Shown here: in pieces, positions 9,742 to 19,259 of the stretch | How the letters are laid out: each line of letters begins with the position of its first letter | Position numbering within the stretch: the stretch's first letter is position 1 | Source of the DNA: CAYXVU01 sp964468725 | GTDB taxonomy: Bacteria; Acidobacteriota; Blastocatellia; UBA7656 | Length of the DNA: 36,917 nt | Reading direction: 5' to 3' | Assembly: GCA_964468725.1 (NCBI GenBank) | Contig: CAYXVU010000034.1 | Location: forward strand, 1-36,917 | Made by a program: the position numbers and the translations under genes | The notes under the pieces: model-generated | Seen by the model: the letters and a program-made list of their open reading frames with translations, nothing else | The model's database searches: none | What the model was told of the DNA's origin: nothing

Positions 9742-10659
9742 ATGGAAATTCGACTTCTTCGCACCTTCAAAGCGGTCGCCGACGAAGGCTCGTTCACCAA
9801 CGCCGCCGCGCGCATTCATTTGACGCAAGCCGCCGTCAGCGTCCATATACGCCAGTTGGAAGAAGAACTCGGCACGCCGCTCTTTCTGCGCGTCAACAAG
9901 AAGCTCTATCTGACCGAAGCCGGACGCACCTTGCTCGACCGCGCCGAAACCATCTTGCGCGCCCATGACGAAGCGAAAGCCGAGCTCACAGCCATCGGCG
10001 AACCGTCGCGCGGGCGTTTGCACATCGGCGTCGCATCAACGGCCATCACAGCCCACCCGTTGCCGGAAATTTTGAAAGAGATCACACGCCGCTTCGACGC
10101 CCTTGATCTGCTGGTTGCCGGACGCACCAGCGAATGGATCATCGAGCAGATGCTCGCAGGCGAGTTGGATGTCGGATTGGTCTCATTGCCTGTCGAAGCC
10201 TCTGATGTGATGACCGAGAGGCTCCGCAGCGACCCGCTCGTCGCCGCTTTGCATCCCCATCATGCGCTCGCTCGCTCGCGACAACTGAGCGTCAAGCAAT
10301 TGGCCGCAGAGCCGCTGATCCTCGGCGAAAAGGGCGGCAATACGCGTCGCTTGATTGATCTGTTTTTTGAGAAGAGCCGACTCGAACCGACCGTCGTGAT
10401 GGAGTTGCAACGCACCGAAGCGATCATCAAGATGGTCGAACTCGGATTCGGCGTGACCATCCTTCCGCAAAGCTCGCTCCGCGCCCGCGTTACGAAAAAT
10501 CGCCTGCGCGCCATACCGGTGAAAGAGCTAAACGTGCGATGGGAATTCGGCCTCGCCTATCTGAAGAGCGCCTATCGTCCTCCGGTCGTCGAAGCCTTTT
10601 TGGAGCTCTGCCGCCAGCACATCGGCGGCGCCAGCGAGCGCGATGTCAGCAGCGAGTAA
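9742..10659 (+). CDS. LysR-family transcriptional regulator
   Basis: Protein of 305 residues, the standard LysR length. The N-terminal winged helix-turn-helix has the usual pattern (RTFKAVADEGSFTNAAARI, then LTQAAVSVHIRQLEEELG and LFLR). It is followed by a linker helix and a periplasmic-binding-like effector domain (about residues 90-295). The gene is divergent from the sugar kinase, with a T-N11-A palindrome between. I infer that it regulates the kinase-symporter-NamZ set, perhaps in response to a cell-wall sugar. Its stop lies 3 nt from the stop of the convergent P-loop gene. Confidence 0.9.
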   Translation: MEIRLLRTFKAVADEGSFTNAAARIHLTQAAVSVHIRQLEEELGTPLFLRVNKKLYLTEAGRTLLDRAETILRAHDEAKAELTAIGEPSRGRLHIGVASTAITAHPLPEILKEITRRFDALDLLVAGRTSEWIIEQMLAGELDVGLVSLPVEASDVMTERLRSDPLVAALHPHHALARSRQLSVKQLAAEPLILGEKGGNTRRLIDLFFEKSRLEPTVVMELQRTEAIIKMVELGFGVTILPQSSLRARVTKNRLRAIPVKELNVRWEFGLAYLKSAYRPPVVEAFLELCRQHIGGASERDVSSE

Positions 10660-10662
10660 GGG

Positions 10663-11205
10663 CTAAGCATTCGCAAGAATGAACGCCGCAATGTCGCTCG
10701 CCGTCAGCGGGCCTCGTGCATACAGCGGGCGCGTCGTTTGGTTATAGTGTGTCTCGAACAAGCCATCGCATAAGCTGTCAATTTCGCGTTGAAAGCCTTC
10801 GTCGGTCGAGCGGAACCCGTCCGCTTCGAGCGCATGCGTAATCGGCAACCGCACCAACAAATCATAGGTCTGCATCCACGAAAAACAGTAGGCAGCAAGG
10901 GCTTCGGCTTGATCGCCGTTTGGGCCATAGCGCCGCACATAGTAGGCAAAGTTATCGAGCACGGCGCGGTCGCATATCAACACATCGGCGCGCGGCGCTT
11001 TTTCGAGTTCGAGTTGAACCTGCCGAGCGATGATCCATTGATAGGCTTCGCGCGTCGCCTGTTCGTTCAGTGGGAACGGGCATTCGCGGGCGATCTCGGT
11101 CAGTAATTCGACCGACTTGCCCCGCCGTTTGAGCACGCCTGCCAGTTCATAAGCGATGGTGGTTTTGTTGACGCCGTGTGTGCCGACGAGCGCGACTTTG
11201 AACAA
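10663..11205 (-). CDS. Small P-loop ATPase/kinase, AAA_28 / NadR-like
   Basis: The chosen start is TTG at 11205, preceded by a clear AGGAGG; this gives 180 residues. An upstream in-frame ATG at 11286 would add 27 residues with no family character and is rejected. Walker A is G-T-H-G-V-N-K-T (residues 8-15). An acidic strand, DVLICDRAVLDN, follows near the middle. This resembles the NadR C-terminal kinase and AAA_28 proteins, which bind ATP and often act on nucleosides or nucleotides. The actual substrate is unknown. It is convergent with the LysR gene and downstream of the second TonB receptor on the same strand. Confidence 0.75.
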   Translation of the reverse strand: MFKVALVGTHGVNKTTIAYELAGVLKRRGKSVELLTEIARECPFPLNEQATREAYQWIIARQVQLELEKAPRADVLICDRAVLDNFAYYVRRYGPNGDQAEALAAYCFSWMQTYDLLVRLPITHALEADGFRSTDEGFQREIDSLCDGLFETHYNQTTRPLYARGPLTASDIAAFILANA

Positions 11206-11418
11206 CGTGATTCCTCCTGCGGTTGCCAGTTTCAATGGGTGACCCATTCTAGCAACGCGCCGAAGAGATGCAAGCCGCTCGCGCACATCGTATTGGCGCG
11301 GCAGAAGAGAAAGGTCTCTATGAAATCCGAGAAGGTGGCGAGTTGCGATGATGCAGGGCAGCGGAAGAGGTCGCGCCGCCTCTTCCTTCTCTGCGCCTGA
11401 GCAACAAACCGGCTCGCA

Positions 11419-14400
11419 TCAGAAGATCAATTTGACGGCAAGGCGGATACGGCGAGGCGTCGCGTCGCTCTCACCCGAATCGGCGAAGCCAAAACCGCCC
11501 GCGTGTTCGACCAGATAATTCGGCACGCCACGATTGGCGCGATTGAACAGATTGTAGGCTTCGGCGCGAAATTGCAGCGAGATTTTTTCATTCAACTTCG
11601 TCGTTTTCAGCAATGCGAAATCCACATTCGTTAGGCGCGGACTCATCAACGTATTGCGCCCCGCATCGCCGAAGGCGCGGCCTCGCGCAAAGGTTTCACC
11701 AAGCGCATCAGCCGCCAAGCCGAGCGACCGCGCCGCCAACTCAACGCCATAGTCGTTGTACACAAATCGCGCATCGCTCAGCACCCCAGCGCGAAAACCC
11801 GAACGGTCGGCGATGATGAAACCCGTCTGGCTGATGAAAGGCGTGCCATCCGCCTTGAGAAAGAGATGAAAGAGGCGATTCGCCGCATTCGAAAACGCTA
11901 CACGGTCAGCAGCTTGATGCGGGTTGCTGACAAAGGGACGAAGCGCGCCGAAACGTTCCGATAGTGTCGCTGCAAACGCAGCGGATGATTGCGGCGTGTA
12001 ACCAAGCTGTTGCAATGGCGTGTACGGTGTGCCGCTTGCCGCACTCAAAATGCTGCTCGCTTTCCATCCGTTGGTCAGCTTTTCCAGCCAGCCCGAACGA
12101 CGCAGTGCCGGAATCGTCCATACGAAATGGCCGGTGAGCAAGTGTCCCCGATGCAGGCTCGAAAGCGCGCGCTCGCCCCGGGAAGTGTCAAACGGATTCT
12201 GTGCGAAAGCTTGCCGTTCGGGGGAGGCGAGGCTGGCGACTTCGCCAATGCCGCCGACCAGCGAAGCGTTCATCAAAGGCACATCATCAATCAGTTTGGA
12301 AAAGGTGTAGGCGATGCCGCCTTGAAACTGGCTCGCCAGGCGAATCTCCGCGCGCCCTTGTATCGCATGGTAGAGCGAACGACCCGTGCTTTCGTACAGA
12401 CGCAACGGCGCGGCAGACGAAGATGACACGCCAAACCCGTTCGCGCTCGCGTCAATCGCACGCAGCAATCCCGCGCCGCGCGCGCCGATGTAGCTGGCTT
12501 CGGCCAAAAAACGATTCGTTAACTCGCGGCTCAGGCTCAAATGCCACGTCGTCGCAAAAGGCGTGCGAAGACTCGGCGATAACTCGGTGCGCGCATAGCG
12601 GTGCGGGTCGCCGCCGAGCAGCGAACGCAACTGAGCAATATCGGGAAGACGAGAAAAATCGAGCAAGCCATCATCAACGCCGCGCGTGAGAACAACCAGT
12701 TGCACAGTTGGCGCACTCGCCGCGATATCGGCAAGCGGGCGATAAGCCGTTTGCTCAAACGATAAATTGACGCCCCCGCGAATCACCGTTTTGTCGAAGC
12801 CGAAGACGTTTCGACCTAACACCAACGCGCGCGGCGTATAAGCAAATCCGAAACGCGGCGCGAAGTTATTGCGGTCACGCTCAAGGTTGGCGGGGACGCG
12901 CGACGCAATCGGCAACGCAGTATCGAACAGCGCCGTCGCCGCGTTGGCTTCCCGCTGGCGCAGGCGTTTGAGCCAACCATTGACCGGCTGACTTGCGGTT
13001 TCGTAACTCAACCCGAAGGTCAAGGTCAGCGCAGGGTTCACGCGCCAGGCATCATCGGCAAAATAGTGTTGCTGCGTTTCAGCAAATTGCGAACGCCCTT
13101 CGCCAAATGCGATGGCGAGGCTGGTTGGGCGATTGAGCACGAAGTCTTCGAAGCTGGCAAAGTTGTAGTTACCGTAGGCGGCGGGTAACGAGTCGAAGTT
13201 CGTCAGTCGTTTGCGAAACTGGCCGCCTAGCTTGACATGGTGTCGCCCCCAAATCTGCGCCCACGTATCGGCCAGTTGAAAGACTTCCGATGCCTGTTCG
13301 GCAGGTGTAAACGGGTTCGCTCCATAGGCGAGGGCACGAAATCCAAGATTCACGCCCGACGACGGCAGAGTTTGCGAACCGGCAAGCAGGGCGGCGCGGG
13401 CACGGTTGAAACCGAAACCGAGTTCGTTGGTGCTGCGCGGCCCGAGCAAATGCGTCCATCCGGCATTGGCCAGTTGCGCGCGCGCCTCTGTGTCGTTCGG
13501 ATAGCCCGCAGCCAATCGGCCAACGACGTTTTCGGCACGATGACTGTCATACCAGTAGGTGAAGCGGAGAGTATCCCGATTGGTGAGGTTGAGATCGAAT
13601 CGCGCTGTCGCTTCAACGCCGTGTGCGCTGGCCTTGAGCAAGCGCGTCAACTCGCCGAACTCAACCAATGTACCGGCAACTGGCAAAAGAAACGTGCGGG
13701 TGATATGCGCAGCGTTCTGCGGATGATCCGAGCGCAGTGCCAGAGGCCCGCGTGCTTTGAGGTCGCCAAGCGTTGGTGAATTTGGAAAAGCCTTTGCAAG
13801 TTGCTCAAGTCCGCGCGCGGTTGGCGTTAACGAGGCAGCCGTCGAATCAATAAACCGATGCGAGCGTTCCCTTTCGAAGGCAAATGCGCCGAAGAAGAAG
13901 ATGCGATCACGGCGCACCGGGCCGCCTAGCGTGCCGCCGTAAATCGAGTTGGCAAATTGCGGCGCGCGATCCAGCCTGCTTCGCCGTTCGAGCGGCGAGA
14001 GGGCTCCGAGTCGGCGATTCAAATAAAAATCAAAGGCCGTGCCATGATACTCGTTCGTTCCCGCGCGCGTGACGACATTGACCGCCGATGCGCCGGTCTG
14101 GCTGGCATCGCCCGAACTGCGCGTGCGCAGCACGGCTAGCGTTTCGACGGCGTCGAAGTTGTCAACCGCTATCGCCGGGCGACCGTCAATCGCGTTATTG
14201 TCAGAATCATCAAGGCTGAAATGGTTCGTCTGCGCGCCCGCGCCGTTGATCCGGAAACGAAACTCTGCGTTTCTATCCGTGCCTGGCGCTTGCGAGGTGG
14301 GGCGCTCAACTTCGCGCCAGATGATGCCGGGTGCAAGTCGCGCTAATGCATCTACCGGCGCGAGGCTCGGCAAGTCCTTCAACCTGCGCACTTCATAATT

Positions 14401-14838
14401 CGAAGCATGATGAGAAACCGTTCGGTCAATGGCAGGCAAGACCGAGGTGACGGTGACCGATTCCGCGCTCTCATTTGGCGACAACTCGATTCCTGCGGCA
14501 GCGATCTGTCCCGGCTGAATGGAGACATTATCAAGGATGGCGCGGCGGAAACCATTGGCTTCGATGGCCATCTTATAGTTGCCCGGCGGTAGGCCAAAGA
14601 GGCTGTAGCGGCCTTCTTGGTCGGTTGTCAGAATGCGCGTCAACCCTGTGCGCTGTTCCGTCAAGGTAATCGTGGCATTCGGGATGGCGGCTCCGTTGCT
14701 GTCTACAACAGACCCCGGCGGCGCTGTTTTGCGGCGATCATTGCCAGATTCAGCGATCCGAGAGTTGATCTGACTGAAAAGCGCCTGCGGAAAAGCCAGT
14801 ATGAAAAGGAGAGCAATAATCGAAATTTTGCACTGCAT
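11419..14838 (-). CDS. Second TonB-dependent receptor, Oar-like
   Basis: About 1139 residues from the preferred ATG at 14838, where a signal peptide begins (MQCKISIIALLFILAFPQ, then ALFSQ). A longer frame to 14964 adds 42 residues without signal character. After the signal comes a carboxypeptidase-regulatory-like domain (PNATITLTEQRTG, EGRYSLFGLPPGNY), then a plug-like region (RINGAGAQTNHFSLDD, AVNVVTRAGTNEYHG) and a beta-barrel ending in KLIF. It is expected in the outer membrane as a nutrient transporter of unknown substrate. It is divergent from the PilB-type ATPase and has only limited resemblance to the first receptor, so this is not a recent duplication. Confidence 0.88.
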   Translation of the reverse strand: MQCKISIIALLFILAFPQALFSQINSRIAESGNDRRKTAPPGSVVDSNGAAIPNATITLTEQRTGLTRILTTDQEGRYSLFGLPPGNYKMAIEANGFRRAILDNVSIQPGQIAAAGIELSPNESAESVTVTSVLPAIDRTVSHHASNYEVRRLKDLPSLAPVDALARLAPGIIWREVERPTSQAPGTDRNAEFRFRINGAGAQTNHFSLDDSDNNAIDGRPAIAVDNFDAVETLAVLRTRSSGDASQTGASAVNVVTRAGTNEYHGTAFDFYLNRRLGALSPLERRSRLDRAPQFANSIYGGTLGGPVRRDRIFFFGAFAFERERSHRFIDSTAASLTPTARGLEQLAKAFPNSPTLGDLKARGPLALRSDHPQNAAHITRTFLLPVAGTLVEFGELTRLLKASAHGVEATARFDLNLTNRDTLRFTYWYDSHRAENVVGRLAAGYPNDTEARAQLANAGWTHLLGPRSTNELGFGFNRARAALLAGSQTLPSSGVNLGFRALAYGANPFTPAEQASEVFQLADTWAQIWGRHHVKLGGQFRKRLTNFDSLPAAYGNYNFASFEDFVLNRPTSLAIAFGEGRSQFAETQQHYFADDAWRVNPALTLTFGLSYETASQPVNGWLKRLRQREANAATALFDTALPIASRVPANLERDRNNFAPRFGFAYTPRALVLGRNVFGFDKTVIRGGVNLSFEQTAYRPLADIAASAPTVQLVVLTRGVDDGLLDFSRLPDIAQLRSLLGGDPHRYARTELSPSLRTPFATTWHLSLSRELTNRFLAEASYIGARGAGLLRAIDASANGFGVSSSSAAPLRLYESTGRSLYHAIQGRAEIRLASQFQGGIAYTFSKLIDDVPLMNASLVGGIGEVASLASPERQAFAQNPFDTSRGERALSSLHRGHLLTGHFVWTIPALRRSGWLEKLTNGWKASSILSAASGTPYTPLQQLGYTPQSSAAFAATLSERFGALRPFVSNPHQAADRVAFSNAANRLFHLFLKADGTPFISQTGFIIADRSGFRAGVLSDARFVYNDYGVELAARSLGLAADALGETFARGRAFGDAGRNTLMSPRLTNVDFALLKTTKLNEKISLQFRAEAYNLFNRANRGVPNYLVEHAGGFGFADSGESDATPRRIRLAVKLIF

Positions 14839-15116
14839 AACAGCTTTGCGAAACCGTTCATTCAAATTATTTTTGCTGTTCAAAAGTACAGAATGGCGCA
14901 GGCGCACCCTCTTGCAAAAGGGATAAAAATTACTGGTGATTTTTTCATGCACCTGTTCTATCATCGTCAGGCTGTCGCCGATGCATCAGCGTTTTAGGCT
15001 CTCTGCTCGCAACCGATTTGCCGCCCGCAACTGGAGAACCAAACCGCGCGCCCCGCTCCCCTATCGCGCCTCCAAAAAATGGAATCCATAACCGATTATC
15101 GCAGGGCAGGAGAACT
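14839..15116. other. Divergent intergenic region between the TonB receptor and the PilB-type ATPase
   Basis: About 280 bp. It must hold promoters for both genes, but I cannot pick convincing -35/-10 pairs. The left half is noticeably AT-richer than its surroundings. Confidence 0.4.
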
Positions 15117-17033
15117 ATGCTCCAATACGCTTTAGACGAAGCGACACAAACGGCGCTCATCAACGAAGGTCTCATTACACCCGATCAACTATCGCGCGCA
15201 CAAAGGCTAAGCCAACATCTGGGCGAGGAGAAATCCATCGGCCAATTGTTGGTTGAAATGAACTGGATCAGCGATCAACGGCTGACCGAATTTCTCCGCC
15301 GACAACGCGGCAAGATGCGAGTGGAAGAGATTCTGCTGGCACGCAATGACGTGACCGAAGACGATGTGCGCGCTGCGTTAGAGATTCAACAACAGGCCGC
15401 GCCGTCAACCAGGCTGATTGGTGAAATCCTCATCGAGATGGGGGTCATCGAAGAGCGTCATCTGGTCGCCGCTCTCGCTGAAAAATTCGGGCTGCAAGTC
15501 TATGACCCGGACATCACCGAAATTGACAGCGAACTCTTTCGCAAAGTCTCGCTCAAATACCTGCGCCGTCAGGTCGCTCTGCCGATCAACATCAAAGATC
15601 ATCTTCTCCACGTTCTGGTTGCCGATCCGACCAACACCGGATTTCTCGAAGAGATTACCCGTCTCTTCAATTGCCGCTTGAAACTCTCGCTGGCGACCAG
15701 CGCCCTGATTCAGCAGAAACTGGAGATCGTTGAAGCCATGCTGCAAGGCAAAGATGCGGGCATCAGCGATTATCAGAAGGTCAAGTACCATACCTTAGAG
15801 GCCGCCCCGCAAGTGCAGTCGGGCGAAGAGCGCGCCATTCAAGTGGTAGACCAACTCATCAAATCGGCTATCGAAGAGGGCGCATCCGATGTGCACATCG
15901 AACCGATGGCCAACAAACTGCGGGTGCGCTATCGCATGGATGGGGTGCTGGTTCACAAGATGGATTTTCCGCGCGAATACACGCCGCGCATCGTCTCGCG
16001 CATCAAGATTCTCGCCGAAGCAGACGTTGCCGAACGCCGCAAACATCAAGACGGAAGAATCTTCGTCAAGACCGAAGACAAAGAGATTGATATCCGCGTC
16101 TCGTTTTACGCGACCGTCTACGGCGAAAACGTCGTACTGCGCATCTTGAATAAAGCCTCATTGATCAGTTTGAAAGAGTTGGGATTTGCGCCCAACATCC
16201 TGCGCATGTACACGGAAGACGTGTTAGCTGTGCCGTCGGGCATCACCCTCATCACCGGGCCGACCGGGTCGGGCAAAACTACGACCCTCTACAGTTCAAT
16301 CGATCATTGCAATGACCCGACGACCAAAATTATCACCTGCGAAGACCCGGTTGAATACGTCATTGACGGCATCTCGCAGTGTTCGATCAACGAAAAGATC
16401 GGGCTAACCTTTCACGAAACCTTGCGCTCCATCGTGCGGCAAGACCCGGACATCATCGTCATCGGCGAAATCCGCGACCGCTTCTCGGCTGACGTTGCCG
16501 TGCAATCGGCGCTCACCGGCCATAAAGTCTTTGCCACCTTTCATACGGAAGATTCGGTCGGCGCGTTAGTGCGACTCATCAACATGGAGATTGAAACCTC
16601 GCTGATCGCTTCGACCATCGGCGCGGTGCTAGCTCAACGCTTGGTGAGAAAGGTTTGCCAAAACTGCAAGGTCGAGCATATGCCTGAAGACCGTGTGTTG
16701 CGCCGCTTCGGATTGACCCGGCAAGACCTCGCAGGCTTTTCATTGGTTCGTGGCAAAGGCTGTTCGGCCTGTAACTTCACAGGCTATCGCTGGCGCTTGG
16801 GAATTTACGAATTGCTGGTGCCGAATGCAGACATCCGCGACGCAATCATTGACAAGCGTACGGCACAAGAGATTCGCCAGATGAGTCTGGAATCGTGCAG
16901 CCTCTGCACCATGCAAGAAGACGGGATGGTCAAAGCGCTACGCGGAGTGACGACGCTCGAAGAAGTCTTAGAAAATGCGCCGCGCGTCTTTCATCAACGC
17001 TCGCTGGAGACTTTGCTCAAGATCGTCGGCTAA
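15117..17033 (+). CDS. GspE/PilB-family assembly ATPase
   Basis: The start at ATG 15117 is chosen because AGGAG lies 5-6 nt upstream; it gives 638 residues. N-terminal MshEN/GspE-N-like regions (about 1-230) precede the ATPase domain. Walker A is GPTGSGKT (381-388). The acidic motifs TCEDPVEY and VIGEIRD and the TGHKVFATFHTED His-box region are clear. A zinc-binding tetracysteine (C514, C517, C549, C552), typical of PilB/GspE and absent from retraction ATPases, is present. The protein powers pilin or pseudopilin assembly for a type IV pilus or type II secretion at the inner membrane. No other pilus gene is next to it, so which machine it serves is not decided here. Confidence 0.9.
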   Translation: MLQYALDEATQTALINEGLITPDQLSRAQRLSQHLGEEKSIGQLLVEMNWISDQRLTEFLRRQRGKMRVEEILLARNDVTEDDVRAALEIQQQAAPSTRLIGEILIEMGVIEERHLVAALAEKFGLQVYDPDITEIDSELFRKVSLKYLRRQVALPINIKDHLLHVLVADPTNTGFLEEITRLFNCRLKLSLATSALIQQKLEIVEAMLQGKDAGISDYQKVKYHTLEAAPQVQSGEERAIQVVDQLIKSAIEEGASDVHIEPMANKLRVRYRMDGVLVHKMDFPREYTPRIVSRIKILAEADVAERRKHQDGRIFVKTEDKEIDIRVSFYATVYGENVVLRILNKASLISLKELGFAPNILRMYTEDVLAVPSGITLITGPTGSGKTTTLYSSIDHCNDPTTKIITCEDPVEYVIDGISQCSINEKIGLTFHETLRSIVRQDPDIIVIGEIRDRFSADVAVQSALTGHKVFATFHTEDSVGALVRLINMEIETSLIASTIGAVLAQRLVRKVCQNCKVEHMPEDRVLRRFGLTRQDLAGFSLVRGKGCSACNFTGYRWRLGIYELLVPNADIRDAIIDKRTAQEIRQMSLESCSLCTMQEDGMVKALRGVTTLEEVLENAPRVFHQRSLETLLKIVG

Positions 17034-17111
17034 TACCCTGCAACCGCTACTCGTGTGGAGCGTTCGCATCATTGGCAAACCAATCGCTTCTCCGCGCCAT
17101 CACTGGTTGCT

Positions 17112-19259
17112 TCACGGGTGAGCGATCACCAGCAGCGTTGCAGCTCGGTTTAACACGCAGTTGAGCGACAGGCGCAGTGTCTCAGGGTCGAGCGCCGCCA
17201 AGCTTTCATCAAGGATGACCAGATCAGCCTCTTGCAATAAAGCCCGCGCAATGTAGAGTCGGCTGCGCTCTCCGTGTGAAAGCTGCCATCCAGTCTCTCC
17301 GACCATCTGCAACAGACCGGCGGGCATCCTCGCCAAGAGGTCTCCCAACCCAAGTTCGCGGCAGATCAATTCCGCTTCGGCTAAATCGTCCGGGCTGGGC
17401 GGCCACCCCCGCCCCATCAAGAGATTGAAAGCAAAGGTTTCAGTCACAACGTGGTTTTCATGAAACTGCGGAGCAGTTGCGATGCGCCGCCGCCAGCCCT
17501 CGCTGCCGAGAGTCTTGCGATCTAATCCATAAACCGTCAGCAGACCCGAATCCGCAACCCGCAGCCCCGATAACACCGAACCGAGCGTTGATTTCCCCCC
17601 GCCGGATGCCCCTTGCAGCAATATCTTATCGCCGTGCTGAATGCGAAGGCTGCACCCCTTTAACACCGGCTCGCCCTGTGCGCGATACCGAAATGAGAGG
17701 TCTTGTGCTTCGATCATCAGCTTGGTTTGATCGTCCGGGCGCTCTTTTGACAGCAGAAGGAATTCCGCTTCACAGCTCTCCTCTTGCCGCGTCGCAGCCG
17801 CTAAGATGGGCTTGACGGAACAATACCCGATGACGGCGCTGACCATCTGCGAACAGCCTGCGGCAAGCTTTTGCATCGTGTGGAAGGCGAACAAGACTCC
17901 CCCTAATGTGACCGCCATCCGGCCTGAGCTGCCCGTGCCGCCGATCAAAGCCGGTGCCAGCCCGATCAACCCGACGATCAACCAGCCGCGTGGGGCAAAC
18001 GCAGCCATGCGCGCTTCGGCTCTGTCCATCCCCTCGGCTACGGTCACGTATCGAGATAAGGCCAGATCTTCTTCTTCGTGCCAACCTTCTCGCGGTTGCT
18101 GTGTAAGCCGTGTCCTGTGGCCAACCATTCGTTCCAATTGGTCATTGGTCATGTGCAGTCGAAAGTCTGTCCAGGCGAGACGGCGACGATAATAATTCCA
18201 CGCCATCAGCAAGACAATGAAGACCCAAAAAACCAGCAGCAGTGGATGCAGCCAAGCCGCGACCCCCTGTGACAGCACCCAGCCCGCCAACAGGAGTTCG
18301 AACCCAGCAAAGAGAGACATGAATCCGCCGCCCAGAGCCAGACTCTCAACCGCTTCGGATTCATAGACACGCCCCATTAACTGTCCGGTGCTTTGATGGC
18401 GAATCTCCTCCGCTTCCAGTCGCAAAGCCCCGCGCAGCAATCGCTGTTTCAAGAGCGACCCCGCTTCGGTTGCCAGCAGACCTTGCAACCAAGTTGACAA
18501 CATTCGAACCGGAATCATGGTGAGCAAGATCAGCACCCAGCCGATCAACCAACCCCTTTCATTGTGATCGCTGAGCGCATCTCTGCCGATTACCCACCAC
18601 GCCAGCACAGAGAGAAGGTAGAGCATTGCGTTTGTCGCTAGCAGTTTATAGAAACGCCCGCACCAACCTGCCTGCTTGATCTGACGCCAGAGGCTGGCAG
18701 TAGGGGGAGGCCGCAAAACCCAACCGGCGCCGACCTGTGCAGCATTGAACCGCTCGCGCAGGATCGCTTCTCGCGCCTGCTTTCTTCGTCGCGGCGGAAC
18801 TCCCGCTTCTTGCAAAAGGTGATCGAGGTCTGCCGGAGAATCGGTTTCCAGGTTTCGGTAGAGCGCGCGGCGAACCTCTGAAGCATAAATCCGATGAATG
18901 CGAAGGTCACTGCCCAAGACCAAGACTTTCCCGCGACCCCCTCGCAGCAAAGCAAGAAACCGAGTCTCGCCGTCAACCGAAATATAGAGCAGGGCAGGCG
19001 CTGCGCTTTCCAGAAGATGGTCAACCTCGCCGTATGCCGCTTGCACGGGTTCGGCTTCGATGCCGAGTCGGTTAGCGGCCAATTCCATCCACCGCGCCAG
19101 TATCGCCCCGCCTTCTGCGGCATAGACCTCAGATGGCGGTAAGGATGCCGAAGCAGCGCCGAGTTCCCCTTGCGGCAAAAGCTGGCTGGCACGCGCCAGC
19201 GCCTCTATCGCCTCGCCCAGATTTCGCAACGGCCATGAATTGGAAAGCAGGGGATTCAT
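17112..19259 (-). CDS. ABC exporter subunit without peptidase, NHLM/NHLP type (second ABC subunit)
   Basis: Protein of 715 residues. A soluble N-terminal region (about 1-210) is followed by a transmembrane domain (about 210-460) and a nucleotide-binding domain. The latter has Walker A GASGGGKST, signature LSHGE in place of LSGGQ, and Walker B LVILDES. The sequence stops two residues into the H-loop (VIAHP), so the usual tail after the switch histidine is missing. The start codon overlaps the stop of the peptidase-bearing ABC gene as ATGA, so the two are translationally coupled and probably form a heterodimer. The layout matches the ABC1/ABC2 pair of NHLM-type bacteriocin export systems. Confidence 0.85.
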   Translation of the reverse strand: MNPLLSNSWPLRNLGEAIEALARASQLLPQGELGAASASLPPSEVYAAEGGAILARWMELAANRLGIEAEPVQAAYGEVDHLLESAAPALLYISVDGETRFLALLRGGRGKVLVLGSDLRIHRIYASEVRRALYRNLETDSPADLDHLLQEAGVPPRRRKQAREAILRERFNAAQVGAGWVLRPPPTASLWRQIKQAGWCGRFYKLLATNAMLYLLSVLAWWVIGRDALSDHNERGWLIGWVLILLTMIPVRMLSTWLQGLLATEAGSLLKQRLLRGALRLEAEEIRHQSTGQLMGRVYESEAVESLALGGGFMSLFAGFELLLAGWVLSQGVAAWLHPLLLVFWVFIVLLMAWNYYRRRLAWTDFRLHMTNDQLERMVGHRTRLTQQPREGWHEEEDLALSRYVTVAEGMDRAEARMAAFAPRGWLIVGLIGLAPALIGGTGSSGRMAVTLGGVLFAFHTMQKLAAGCSQMVSAVIGYCSVKPILAAATRQEESCEAEFLLLSKERPDDQTKLMIEAQDLSFRYRAQGEPVLKGCSLRIQHGDKILLQGASGGGKSTLGSVLSGLRVADSGLLTVYGLDRKTLGSEGWRRRIATAPQFHENHVVTETFAFNLLMGRGWPPSPDDLAEAELICRELGLGDLLARMPAGLLQMVGETGWQLSHGERSRLYIARALLQEADLVILDESLAALDPETLRLSLNCVLNRAATLLVIAHP

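Noticed and set aside
11206..11286. N-terminal extension of the P-loop ATPase
   Set aside because: The TTG at 11205 has AGGAGG at good distance, and the P-loop then starts at the usual position near residue 8.
15018..15116. N-terminal extension of the PilB-type ATPase
   Set aside because: ATG 15117 has a well-placed AGGAG; the upstream residues have no family similarity.
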